Positions 34,502 through 46,067 of a stretch of 64,000 nt of DNA are shown in pieces. A model generated the notes under the pieces. That model saw only the letters and a list, made by a program, of their open reading frames with translations, did not search any database and had not been told where the DNA came from. A program made the translations under genes and the position numbers. Source of the DNA: Oegoconia quadripuncta (taxonomy: Eukaryota; Arthropoda; Insecta; Lepidoptera; Autostichidae); NCBI GenBank assembly GCA_949316235.1, contig OX438757.1, positions 16,927,505 through 16,991,504 on the forward strand, read 5' to 3'. Each line of letters begins with the position of its first letter. Within the stretch, counting starts at the first letter, position 1.

Positions 34502-35299
34502 CGGTTTTTCCCGTTGGTCAGATCGATGGTTAGATTAGTCTGTCCAGTGGGAATTTTTTGTCCCAATAAGAGGGAAGTCTTCAGCCTGCGTAGCATGACA
34601 TCGTTTGTCGCGTGCGATGTAGAAGAGAGTGGGATAGTTGTATATTTCGTCCGAGCGAATGAGCAGGACAACTATTATCACGCGCGACATAAACGTTTAT
34701 CGCGCGTGTCATGTACAGGGGCTGGATTGTATAAGCTCGTCACACCACCTTACCGGAAACTACCCAGTTGTTTAACTTACTGTAGGGGTTTTCCTCAACA
34801 AAATTCTTTGTAATAAATCTAATCAAACAAGTTTAATAAGTACGGTCATGCTCATGGAGTCCATCATTGAGTAAATTGATTATTCTGTGATATAGTACGG
34901 TGCACAAAAAAGTGTGCATTTACTAAAACCTAGCCAAAAATTTTGCATTGGACTACCCATAATGTCAATTGTCCCTTATATTCTCAATTTGATTTATTTA
35001 TTTGTTATTTATTAGCTTTTAGAAGAACTTACAGCTAAATACATAAAATAAATACGAATGTTCGTTAAAATAAAAAAATAAAAAAATAAAAAAAATGCCA
35101 AGTACTGCCAAAAAATGGCAAAACAACCGAATTCAGTCAGGTTCCACTTTCTGAATGTGAAAGCTAATTATCAATCAATCAAATTCGCTTTATTGTTTAC
35201 TAACTTTTCGCCCGCGACTTAGTGCGCGTGGAAGATTTCATCAAAATCGGTTCAGCAAAAAAATTTGCCTATATGTTAATCAAGGTCCAAATTTGTCTA

Positions 35300-35368
35300 C
35301 CGAATTCGAACCCACGACCTTTAGGTCTAGTGGTCAGAGTTTCTAACCACTATACCAAACAGATCGAC
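35300..35368 (-). mobile_element. SINE A head fragment, minus strand
   Basis: Only the tRNA-like head remains (GAACCCACGACCTTTAGG and CCACTATACCAAACAGATCG). It directly abuts a minus-strand repeat I copy. Confidence 0.65.
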
Positions 35369-35559
35369 CAGTGATACCAAAGTTGCGTTTTCGTCCTTAT
35401 TTTCTCTATGTTAAATTTAGTTTGTAAGGAAAATCTGATGTCACAGACAACGCTGCACGTTTGACCACTTTCTAGTCCTCAAGAATTTGATATTTTTGCC
35501 ATCGACTCGCTTAGAAGAAGGAAAATCGATCTATATCTACTCTATATATCATATAGGTA

Positions 35560-35712
35560 TTAATAGCATTATTGTGTTCCGGTTGTCAGAGATAAGATAG
35601 CCAGTCCCCCAAACAAGTTAGGGTTTCCGAGTCAGTACGTTACCACCTTCGGCCTCATCTTCACTAAAAATCAGGTGTAAAGTCAAGACCTAACACGTTG
35701 TCCATAAAAAAA
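35560..35712 (+). mobile_element. SINE D 3' part
   Basis: Starts at AATAGCATTATTGTGTTCCG and ends ACACGTTGTCCATAAAAAAA. Confidence 0.8.
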
Positions 35713-35824
35713 ACTCCGACATGATTATGGTCCATTATGGCCCAGTATACGAGTCTATGCCCCAACAGTGGCAACAGGCTAGCTTTCGACATCAAGTTTT
35801 AGATTCATATACTTCTTCGACTTC

Positions 35825-36058
35825 GACGACCGATTGGTGTAGTGGATAGTGACCCTATCAGCGAAACCAACGGTTGTGTGATGCGACGGTTAAATGTTTG
35901 TGTGATGAATTATGAACATTTATTCCTGAGTCATGGATGTTTATATAAATATTTATGTATGTTTATCCGTTATCTAGTATCCATAGTACAAGCTTTGCTT
36001 AGTTTGGGACTAGATGATTGGTGTAAGTGTCCGAAATATTTATTATTTATTTATTTAT
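35825..36058 (+). mobile_element. SINE B, nearly full copy
   Basis: Head GACGACCGATTGGTGTAGTG with a damaged B box region, intact body (TTTGGGACTAGATGATTGG) and a TTTATTTATTTAT tail. Confidence 0.85.
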
Positions 36059-36332
36059 ACTGTTTTCGCTGTCCGTATTTACTGTAGCATAATTAAAGTG
36101 GTATGACACAGCTCAACTCATTTTCCATGGCGTGAATGAATAATGAATATTGAACCTAAGGTTAATTACTATCTATGTTTTAGGTATACACTTAGTAATG
36201 TAATATCTCGAAAGTAGATACATAGGTTTTTCCACAGATACCTATGAGAATATCGACTGAATATAACACCTAAGCCCGTATTTCGAATGTTGCTTAAGCG
36301 TAGATCTGCTTTTGGGCATAATTAAAAGAAAT

Positions 36333-36660
36333 GCCGTTGTACAAGTTACATAAAGCTGTGCCTTTTTAACGGCCTTCAAGCGTAGATCTGCGCTTGAGCC
36401 TAGTTAGAAAGAGATGCCGTTGTACAAGTTACATAAAGCTGTGCCTTTTTAACTGTCCTCAAGTGTAGATCTGCGCTTGAGCATAGTTAGAAAGAGATGC
36501 CGTTGTACAAGTTACATAAAGCTGTCCCTTTTTAACGGTCCTCAAGTGTAGATCTGCGCTTGAGCATAGTTAGAAAGAGATGCCGTTGTACAAGTTACAT
36601 AAAGCTGAGCCTTTTTAACTGTGCTCAAGTGGAGATCTCCGCTGTAACAATGCGGGCCTA
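36333..36660 (+). repeat. 83-bp tandem array within element J-like ends
   Basis: The block GCCGTTGTACAAGTTACATA starts at 36333, 36416, 36499 and 36582, an exact 83-bp period over about four units. Each unit carries a near-palindrome around AGATCT (CTCAAGTGTAGATCTGCGCT). The array is bounded by GCCCGTATTTCGAATGTTGC at about 36273 and the inverse AACAATGCGGGCC at about 36657, so it probably grew inside an inverted-repeat element. Confidence 0.85.
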
Positions 36661-36947
36661 AGTATGGGCAGACTGGGGTCATAATTCCGCAAAAATTTTA
36701 ATCTAGTTCGTTTCCATGACGATACGATAGCAGTAGATAGTGCAATATGTGTTGGTTGTGTAAATCTAAACTATGTTATCTCTTGCCTAAACGGCTTTAC
36801 TGATTTTGACGTGCAAGATATCATTTGATTCAACTTGACCCCAGTGCGCGAAGTGTAAGTTCTGCTTCTTCTTATTTTTGAGGATGGCAACCAGTCAACC
36901 TCACTGTCGAGGGACATTACTGCCAATTTCGAGTGAAAAATTTTATT

Positions 36948-37257
36948 TCTCTTATTTCTTCAGTTTATAAGTCACTCTCAGACAAAACAAGTAATTCGTC
37001 GTATACTTGGCGTATACAGAGTCTAGTCACGGTCAAGTCATTCTTCAGTAAAGTAGTAAAGATTTTGGCGGCTTCTTGTGGGAACCCGAAAGCTCCGTTA
37101 CGCACTTTAATTTACACTTCCTTTCACTTGTACACCATCACTAACGTTTGCTGCACAATATTCTGCCTTTATTAAGCTTCAAAAGTTAGAATGCACAAAT
37201 TATAAGAATTATAAACAAAAATGCTACTTCACTCGGCGAGTTCCCGCCAAAAAGCCA
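36948..37257 (+). repeat. Repeat F, 3' two thirds
   Basis: From CTCTTATTTCTTCAGTTTAT to TCCCGCCAAAAAGCC. Confidence 0.72.
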
Positions 37258-37299
37258 AAAAAAAATGCTTACGGCTGTTTGGGTTTTCGAAGTTATAGA

Positions 37300-37505
37300 T
37301 ATTGTCCAACTAATATTAGAAATGCGAAAGTTTGGATGTTTGTTTGCTCAATGACGAAGAAACGGATGAACGGATTTGGATAAAATTTGGTATTTAGGTA
37401 GAATATACCCGAACAGAAGATAAAATTTTTTACCCCGATACAGGGAGTAGTACCAGCGGGATAAAAGTTAATCCACGTAAGCGAAGCCGCGGGCGGAGAG
37501 ATAGT
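37300..37505 (+). repeat. Repeat I copy, next to a repeat F copy
   Basis: TAATATTAGAAATGCGAAAG to GAAGCCGCGGGCGGAGAG. An inverted relative lies at 37800-37995, so the two can pair. Confidence 0.65.
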
Positions 37506-38930
37506 TATTTATAAATGGAATACCAGCATCTAACAGATACGCAACACTTATTGCCTGACTCCCGAATCTAACTTGGGCGGTTTTTTTAAATCATTCAACG
37601 AAGAAGGTTGTACCTAACCATGGGTGCTGATTGTACTATGTAAGATACTTGGTTAGTTAATAGCTCTAATTATAGGCCGTAACTAACAGTAACCAGAATG
37701 CACAGTCATGGTAACTAGCTGGACCATTCATTAGTCAGAGATATCCCAAATAATAGTTTTTGGGTGTTCCAAACATTAAGAGTTTGATGATTGAAACAAC
37801 ATCCACGGTTCACCTTATGAAATACTACGTCCGCGTCAAAATCGGTTCAGCAAAAAAAATAGCCTATACATGTTAATCCAGGTCCTAATTTCTGTCCTAC
37901 CAACCAAATTTCATCCAAATCCGTCCAGCCGTTTAGGCGTGAAGTGGTAACAAACATACATACACACACACATAAACTTTCGCATTTATAATATTAGTTG
38001 GGATAGAAGGAACTTAATGTAGTACAATTTAAATGTCTTCAGAATGATTAACCGATTTCGATCAAAAAACTAAGAGATTATCCCCGAGTTTAATCTCAAA
38101 AATAAATAAATATATAGAAAACGCTTCAAAGAATATGATATCATCGAAATACACCAAAAAACTGTGTTAAAGGAGACAATCTCTTAAACTCGCCTTTTGT
38201 ATATTTTTAATATTGTCCTGGTTTCTTGTGTATGCTTACATACAATGAAGTGCTAATATATTAATTAATGATTATATCAGCCAGATAGACCAAATCAACA
38301 GTATACTACTAGGTACTTTATACTTTAAGACAAGTTTCTAAAATATTGATCAATTTTATTTTTCTAAAAATCGTTTATTGAGTCGTGATGCCCTCGGTGA
38401 CATTTTTCAAGAAATATAAAGAGTTTATTGATCGATTTTTTGAAAATAGTTACAAAAGTTTGTCATAGTATTTGATTATCGGGGTACATCATTAATATGG
38501 ATGTACAACACCAGGTGGCTTGCGAATATGACAGATATGGAGTAAGGAGGGAATTAATAAAGAACGTATGATTATATTCAAGTGAAGCTTATAAATTAAA
38601 GATTCTTACTGTGATCCTGACTCTTATTTATGATAAAGTTCTGAGTACCTATATTCTTCGATGCAATGAAATTCATAGTGGTAATTTTAATTTATTTGTC
38701 TGTTTTGTTACTAAATACCTATAATATATCTAAAGTAAGCTACCGATTAGTTAGAAAACATTTTTATTCTATCACTGACAGACTCTATCCGTGGGAAAAA
38801 AATAAAGTAAAAGTGTATCCTTACTGGACCATTATTTTGGAGCACAGGTTACATGGCAACTATTACAACTATTGTACTATTACTTAGAAAACCTCTTACA
38901 AAGAAAATCGTTAACAAACGGGTAACAGAG

Positions 38931-39122
38931 GGCGAAGTGTAAGTTTTGTTTGTTTCAACTTAACTTTACTACTGCGTTCACGTTTACGTGAAGATTTGTA
39001 TAGAGAAATGTACAGCGCCTCTAGCGGATAGTTTGCAAAACGATTTTTTTCATCGGGACTTTTTTCGTAAACGCGAACGCGGTGGTAAAGTTAAAAACGA
39101 GACAAAACTTGCACTTCGCGCA
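38931..39122. mobile_element. Palindromic element K, free-standing copy
   Basis: About 190 bp, with arms GCGAAGTGTAAGTTTTG at the left and its inverse ending at about 39122. The middle shares CGCCTCTAGCGGATAGTTTGC with the copies in the dead mariner. A short fragment of the same arm occurs at about 36847-36870. Confidence 0.8.
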
Positions 39123-42025
39123 CTGATTGAATTCACTGTTGTAAATTCACTAAATTAACCGTTCATTTGACGCAGGGTGCTGTCCGCGTTTGCCCTAGGT
39201 TGAAAGACCAACTTTAGCTCCAAAATTGTCCGCCTGATTATTAAGTTTGTAGACGATGCCGTAAATAGTTTGCGAAACTTTGTGTTGTTTATAATTTTGC
39301 GTGTTAACCACGTCATTGGGACAAATCGCGACGTATTCGGTGTAACTATACCTAGTTGACATTCCATGATTTAAACGGGCAAAAAATAGGAAAAACAATC
39401 GGCATCTATCAAATGAGGTTCCGTTCTTTGTCTTATGAGTTTAATTTACTCGAGATTCAGCCTGGACAGGCACCAAAATAACTATAATAAATTTATATTA
39501 ATATTAGATGTTTTTTGTAAGTAGGAAGCATTATTCCAATACGATTGATTAATTTTCTACCATAACATTTTGTTTTTATATAAACTTGCTTTTGAGTTTA
39601 GAGCCATCTATCAGAATTCATACACACTACCTCGTAATAGAGCAAGCTAGTTCACTATGAACCGTTTGCTTGTGTAAAAGTATTATCATCTGTCATTCCC
39701 GATTGTAGAACAGCTGATATAAATATGACAAATAATAGCGTTTATTGTGTTTAATTAATGATCAATACGTAATATAGTGACATTAGTTGCAGTGTCTAGT
39801 GCAGTGTTAGCTTTCAACGAGGAATGTATACTTTACAATACTTAGGGACGTTGCTTGTACAAAACATAACCTCTTTGAATAAACAAACTTGTCGACGGTC
39901 AAAGGTAATTGATACTTTTATAATGTGACCTTGAATTGTTGGTAAGTTTAATTATTTTATATATTTACTGCTTTAGGTTGTAGTTGGGGTAGACACTGAG
40001 AAAAATTATCTGAATTTTCTAAGGTTTTCGAGCCTGTTATCGACACTTTGACCTCAAAGGCTTCTAGTTAGTCCGCTTTGACCCATTAAGTTATATTAGT
40101 TTAGTGTGAGAACAGATTTTCTAAGTCAGTGCCAATGAACCGTGTAATAATATTGTTGCCAGTGATTTTCCACTGATTAAAAGTTTACATATTTTCAATA
40201 TTATAGCTACAAATAACAATATTAGGTACATAGGTGAGTGAGTTACTTCTGAACCTATTTCTCATAATAAATAAGCAGTTTTATTACACAAATTTTGCCA
40301 GATGAAACCTAATATAATATAAATTATAATGTACAAGTAATGGTTTGTACTTATTATAGGTAAATTTGGATCCATCATTTTGCTAAAGTTTGCTTACACA
40401 AAAAAATATTTGAGTTCGTATACCTACACTGACTTTTCAAATCTTCCTGAAAAGTAGAATCTCCATAATTTAGGGATTCTTAGACAAGGTCGATACCTAC
40501 CTATTTAAAGTTTCTAAAAAGTGGAAAACAAACTCACCTTGACTAGTTTACTTGTCTAATTAGAAACCGAAAAGTACACTATAATAAACATTTCAAACAC
40601 AACACGTGTTCCCAAACTAAACTCCCATTAAATGTAAAGAATATTGCACTTAGCTCTAATGAGTTTAAAAACTAAAGGAGACTCACCTAAAACGTTATCG
40701 CATCAAGTTAATGGAACTCGAGTGACTCAGTAGAGTCGGCGAAAGTGACTTCTTTTTCTTTATACTATATGCGAGCCGTCGAAACTGAGGCATGACCGTG
40801 ACAATTCACAATGGACTACGCACCCTCCTGAAAAACACTAAAACATCCTCACTGCATCCGAAACAGCACAAAAAGTCGATTTTCATTATCGTTTTCGAAC
40901 ATTCACAAGCATCATTCGCTTCGACATGTCACCCGTGAACTGAGCGTGTCAGAAGTCGCGATCCTCAAAACCCACGCAAGGATGTCGACAATAACGCGGA
41001 ACAAGATTGTAAGATTAAATCGAAGAGTGGAATTTTAGTTCTATAACACGCCACAAGACGTAGAGAAGAAGCCGAGTGTTGGCACTGACTGGACTGCGCC
41101 TGAGTCGTGCAGGATGCGACCCATTAGGCAAAAGAGCGACCATTATTGTATTGTCGTGGGCTTATCGTAACGCTTGTGTCTCCTTAAATTGCCGACTGAG
41201 AGCGATAAACGTGTGAGTGGCACCAAGAAATTCGGGGGGCGAAGGTAGGTATGTCCTTTATTATGCAATACGATTTATCATACTCATGTGTCACTCGATG
41301 CACTTCAACAATGTTTGTCCCGCCTTGTTACTGCCTACGGAGGATGCGATGTTGCGTACCTATTTGTCTTAAATTATAATATTTCGTAATATAGGGATAT
41401 AAAATTCTATTCCGGTATATACTTTTGCTAACAAACCCAGAACGATAGCACAATTTTTGCACAAAATAGACTTCACGTACGATTTACTTTTTGGCTTTAA
41501 TAACCTATTAAAATTGAAAACTGTCAATCATGATTACAAATATCGTAAATCGGTCATTATTAACAAATATCCGTTGTTCTTACGAGCATTTGCATTAAGA
41601 GGCCGACCAAAAGGACCAAGTCACGAGACCGGATCCAGGCTTACTCACGCTCGTTTGTTCAATTGAACAGTTAGAGCCGATGTTCTGAAACCAACCGCTT
41701 CCGCTTATAATTCACACAGGAACCATTGGGAAATGTGATAACAAACAATGTAGCGAATCACTTAACCTGCTCAGCGTCTATAATTCCGATGGATTCTATC
41801 CAAGAGTGTCTCATGCGTGGCTTTATTTTAAAAATAATGATACAGAATACATTAACACTGCCACTAGCAACATACACTTCCTGGCTCTATTCGTAGCTGT
41901 CACTTCGCCCGTGTATTCACAAAAATGTTAGGACATAATAACCTCCCGCAAGTTACATGAAATTCTGTTTATAATTTGCATTTTATTCGGGATGCTTTAT
42001 CCAGACTCTATAAATACAAAATAGG
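39123..42025. other. Repeat-poor stretch without recognised genes
   Basis: No SINE, LINE or inverted-repeat element recognised. It contains the CpG-richer zone 40790-41230, a possible 5' exon (separate entry) and many AT-rich parts. Open frames are short and show no family features. It could be intron or upstream DNA of a gene with exons outside the window. Confidence 0.5.
40687..40790 (-). promoter_or_regulatory. Possible 5' exon and promoter, minus strand
   Basis: TATAGTATAAAG on the minus strand near 40760-40772, then AGTCACT, and TTTTAG|GTGAGT at 40687. Sequence upstream (40790-41230) is richer in CpG than its surroundings. It suggests the start of a transcript running leftward; no coding exon follows that I can identify. 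Confidence 0.25.
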
Positions 42026-42345
42026 AGTATTTTCAAGGCAAGATACTGATTGTTACAATTGTAAAAGTCGAGTTTCGTGAACGAACATAACAGGATAAGA
42101 TCATTTTGGGCCCTCACGCACGTTATGCTGCGAAGCACCCGAAAATCTTCATTCACCAGCTTTATTGAGTGGATAAGTATAGTAGTATTTCAAGGGAAGA
42201 TACTCATTGTTGTACGAGTACCTAATTGATAAAGTCGAATTTCGTAAACATAACAGGATAAGATCATTTGATCATTTTAGACTATCATGCATATTATTGC
42301 TACGAAGCACCCGAAAATCTTCGTTCACTAGGCTTATCCACCCGC
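42026..42345 (+). repeat. Diverged tandem duplication of about 158 bp
   Basis: Copy 1 (about 42026-42178) and copy 2 (about 42184-42345) share CATAACAGGATAAGATCATT and GAAGCACCCGAAAATCTTC in the same order. The sequence is not found elsewhere in the window. Confidence 0.7.
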
Positions 42346-44467
42346 AGGTGTTGATATTCTTTTTTATTGTTTAACGTAGTCGCCAGTAACACTAGCCAAC
42401 TAATAGCTTAGAAAGTATCAAAAGTAATTTTTTGGACCCTTTCGGTCCGATTCAATTAGCCAAATATCAGAATCCTATAGGCTAATTGAATCGGAATTTG
42501 GCTAATTCTTACTCAAAATATCTAAATTACCTCAACATTAGTTCTGTCATAAAACTAATGCTATAATCATTGAATGTATGTCACTCTTTTATGGTCGCTA
42601 GATTATTTAATATGTGATTTGATATGAGGTCGCTCAAATTGTTTGGTCAAATTCGATCAAGGATGCCTGCAATCAACGCGTAAGGTCATCACACTGGTGA
42701 CAAAACAGAGTTAAAAAATCATCTATTACATCTAGACATATGGAGGGCAGTGATTTATTTCTTTGTACAGAATGGGTAGCGCTTGACCTCAATCACACAG
42801 CTGCTGTTGAGTGAAGATGATTCTGAAGCACCCAGAACATCCAACTTCTTGATAATTCTACCTACTACCGTAACGCTACCGTATGTCAGACCACCGCGTA
42901 ACGCAACAATTAACACTGGTTGACCTAGTGAATAATTTAAAAAGTCTCTATAACTAACAAATATTTACCTTGCTAGGAATCGAACTTTAAGCAAACTACA
43001 ACAACATTAAGGTAAAGGAGGTGGTGGAAATTTCGCTCACCGAGTTCAAATACAGCACTAAAGATAGTAACGGACATCGAAAAATAATTCCGCCTTTCCA
43101 TGTTACTAAGAAACTAGGCAGTAATAGTGCACACTATCTGTGCTTAATTATGGCAACCTGAATACCTTAGTCAATTAACGATTTTGTCGGGATTCGTTCA
43201 CACTGTCTGAGGCAGTACGATATACCTATTTTCAAATTAACTACTACGTGAATAATTTCATAAACTGCGCAAAAAATTTGTTGCATGAGAAATATTACTT
43301 CTAATAGATAAAGAGGCAAACGAACTGACAGGTCAGTTGAAGTAGTGGTCATCCATTGTCATCCTTTCTATTTTGTGAAATTGTATTTTAAATTATTCAT
43401 TTAGATCTATAAAACTTTTTCATCCATGTCGTATAATCTATTGTTTAATTAGAGATAGTTACGATAGAAAGGGATATTACCTTATATCTCGGAGGTGACA
43501 GGTCCAACACTTCTTGGTGATATAAAAATCATCATAAATCTATCCAGTGCCGACCGTTGCTGGATGTGCATCGCTAGCAATGACCCCTAATGGATCACAT
43601 CGCGAGGTGGAGACCGAAAATTTTCGAAAGCTCCAAAAAACTAACGACTCTGCTGAAATGCCTATCTTCTTCTTCTTCTTCTTCTTCTTCAATTTAAGAG
43701 CTATGCTCTTGTTGGTGGAGTAATGACCACGTCTCTCTATTTCCGCCCTCGATTTAACCTCTTGGTACGATATTGGTACATTATGGAGTAATCTGAAAAT
43801 GAATGCCTATCTACATGACCTATGTTGTTATGTTCAATAATTTGTTTTTGCTACACCTACGAGGCGTAATATTATAGACCGATATAATGGAAATAGTTAT
43901 CGATACAAATGAGAAGGTGCAACCGAGTAACGGTTACCACGAGGCGCGGCCGTCACACCACGTTTTTTAACCAATCAAGATAGCGCTCGCTACACCGGCC
44001 TTCCTACAGAATTGCTTTTACCAATTAGGCACTCGGCAAGTAATGGATGTACTTCGTAAACTGTTTCGTGTTGATGTTTCTGGATTGTTTAGTCAGTGAT
44101 AGATTTTAACGACTGCTTTAACTTTGTCAGTCGTCGATACCTACTTGCAATTATTAACCCTTGTTGCCATGAATTAAACCAAAACCTAGACAAGTGCGAT
44201 ATACGAATACGCCACGATCCACGACGACATTTCCTGTCTTTGGAATTTTAATAATAAAAGTATGAATGAAATGAATGAATTCAAAATATTCCTTTATGTA
44301 ATTAGATATCAAAATATATAAAGCGCGTAGAACATGTGAGCATATTTGGAATTATATTACGACACTGCTATGAATATTATGTATGATGTAGTATGTGATT
44401 AATTCTGGCCAAACTTAATAAGGAAAATTTACGCCTTATCTTAATCAAATAATTTCAACCGATAAAC
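42346..44467. other. Repeat-poor stretch without recognised genes
   Basis: It holds a 15-bp perfect hairpin (42448-42462 with 42481-42495), a fragment of SINE D at about 42770-42830 (minus strand), a CTT microsatellite (43670-43690) and a CpG-richer part near 43910-44040. No coding exon recognised. Confidence 0.5.
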
Positions 44468-45235
44468 GTTTTTTTTTTTTTTTTTTTTATTAAAAACTGG
44501 ATTCGCGTTTGGCCACAATCTCACCTGATGGAAAGTGACGATGTAGCCGAAGATGTATCACGCGCACCCAGTAAATGCCTATTCACTCTAGACTTGAAGA
44601 TCCCAAGGTTGTAAGTGTCGGGAAAAACCGACGCGGGCAGTGAGTTCCATACCTTAGCAGTCCGCATTATAAATGACGAAGCAAAGAGCTTAGTGCGGAT
44701 GTTCGGTATATTGACAACATATGGATGGAAACCCCCCCCGCGCCTGGTTGTCCGAAGATGGAAAGGGGACGGTGGAATAAGATCATGCAATTCCATCGCA
44801 CACTCCCCGAAATGTATCCTGTAAAACACTGAAAGGCAAGCGACCCTACGGCGGTGTTCAAGGCTTTGCAATTTGCCGGTGACCGTTGAGTCATCGCCTA
44901 TGAGTCTTATGGCGCGTCGTTCCACAGAATCGAGTGCAGCCAGTTGGTACTTGGCTGATCCGTCCCAGAGGTGACAGCAGTATTCCATGCACGAGCGGAT
45001 CTGAGCTTGGTAAAGCTCCAGCAGCTGCTTTGGTGTGAAATACCGCCTGACCTTAGAGAGAATTCCAAGCTTCTTGGCTGCTAGTTTCGCTTTCGATTCG
45101 ATGGAGCGCCCAAAATTCAGACTCGAGGTTAACTCCAAACCCAAGAGGTTGAGATGGTCAGAGATTGGAATGGATACATTCCGGAAAGTCGGAGTGAGGT
45201 GGAAAGGACTCCGTTTGCTAGTGAACGTTACGTAA
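44468..45235 (-). mobile_element. 5'-truncated LINE copy, jockey/CR1-like
   Basis: Read on the minus strand: end of a reverse transcriptase domain, C-terminal region, then an A tail of about 20 (T run at 44470-44489). The 5' end is lost at about 45235. TAAAC occurs beside both ends (44463 and 45233), a possible target duplication. The same family left copies at 23821-24120 and 34143-34320. Confidence 0.85.
44521..45144 (-). CDS. LINE reverse transcriptase C-terminal fragment (207 codons, open)
   Basis: Open fragment of the region after the reverse-transcriptase palm in non-LTR retrotransposons: 'RSCMEYCCHLWDGSAKYQ' and 'LDSVERRAIRLIGDD', typical of jockey/CR1-like proteins, then 'FIMRTAKVWNSLPASVF' and 'FKSRVNRHLL' near the end. 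The ATG is only the first in the open stretch; the true protein began far upstream and the frame is open to about 45235. No stops in 207 codons suggests a fairly recent insertion. It lacks the catalytic YxDD part and cannot work. Confidence 0.8.
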   Translation of the reverse strand: MGLELTSSLNFGRSIESKAKLAAKKLGILSKVRRYFTPKQLLELYQAQIRSCMEYCCHLWDGSAKYQLAALDSVERRAIRLIGDDSTVTGKLQSLEHRRRVACLSVFYRIHFGECAMELHDLIPPSPFHLRTTRRGGGFHPYVVNIPNIRTKLFASSFIMRTAKVWNSLPASVFPDTYNLGIFKSRVNRHLLGARDTSSATSSLSIR

Positions 45236-45747
45236 ACTAATAACTTTCACAGCACCAAATGAGTTAGCTGTACTGTAGCAGTCGAACAACGGGTTCGTTT
45301 AGTTAGATTAATTAACTGTTAGTAACGTAACTCGTTCAATAAGGTTTCTATTCGTTACAGGGAATAACACCATGTCAAGTACAAGACAAGGTCATTGCGA
45401 TGATGTAACAGCGATCGCTGGAGTGAACTTAATCGGTTAAAGTTGAAAGACCTGAATTTTACCATTATTTTTATCTGACCTGGAGTTTATAGACATCCCT
45501 CATGATTGTGATAAAAATAAACAGTCTTGCAAACCGATGACTCGTACAGTAATAAAATTGTTGAACTTGGCCCTCGCGAATGTTTATTATTTATTGTAAC
45601 AGCGACGTAAATTTAATTAGAATTAATTATGTACAGTTTTACGAGTACTATCAAATAAAAATATTTATAGATGAAGATAATTATACATAATTTTAGTTGG
45701 AGGCAGTCTATTTATAGATAATATTGTAGTAAATTAAAAGCGACATT

Positions 45748-46067
45748 GGTGTCGATTCGGATGTACAACGAACTAACTAAATTTAAAGCAGATACATCCT
45801 TTTCTAACACTATTAACATGAAAGGGACGACTATAAATTAAGGCCTGTCAAATTAAGTTAAGAGCTGTCAAAACAAGTCGCTCTATAGTATTTTAATCGT
45901 GACGTCGCTAGGTGTACACCTAATATTGATAAAGAAGTGCTTGTTTTGATCATTTTACTTAATTTGACAGGACTTAATTATATGTCGTCCTTTTCATGTA
46001 TTAGTGGTTAGAAAAGGATACATATAATTTAAATTTAGTTAGTTCGTTGTACATCCGAATCGACACC
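45748..46067. mobile_element. Element L, 320 bp, full copy
   Basis: Terminal repeats GGTGTCGATTCGGATGTACA and inverse, with pairing continuing inwards for roughly 100 bp (AAGGACGAC- and CTGTCAAATTAAGT-type blocks). It is flanked by ATT on both sides, a possible 3-bp duplication. Confidence 0.8.

Noticed and set aside
36333..36660. Regular repeats that might suggest a CRISPR array
   Set aside because: The repeats are contiguous 83-bp units without unique spacers, in a eukaryotic genome. It is a tandem minisatellite.
44615..45235. Plus-strand open frames opposite the LINE fragment
   Set aside because: Antisense shadows of the LINE protein.
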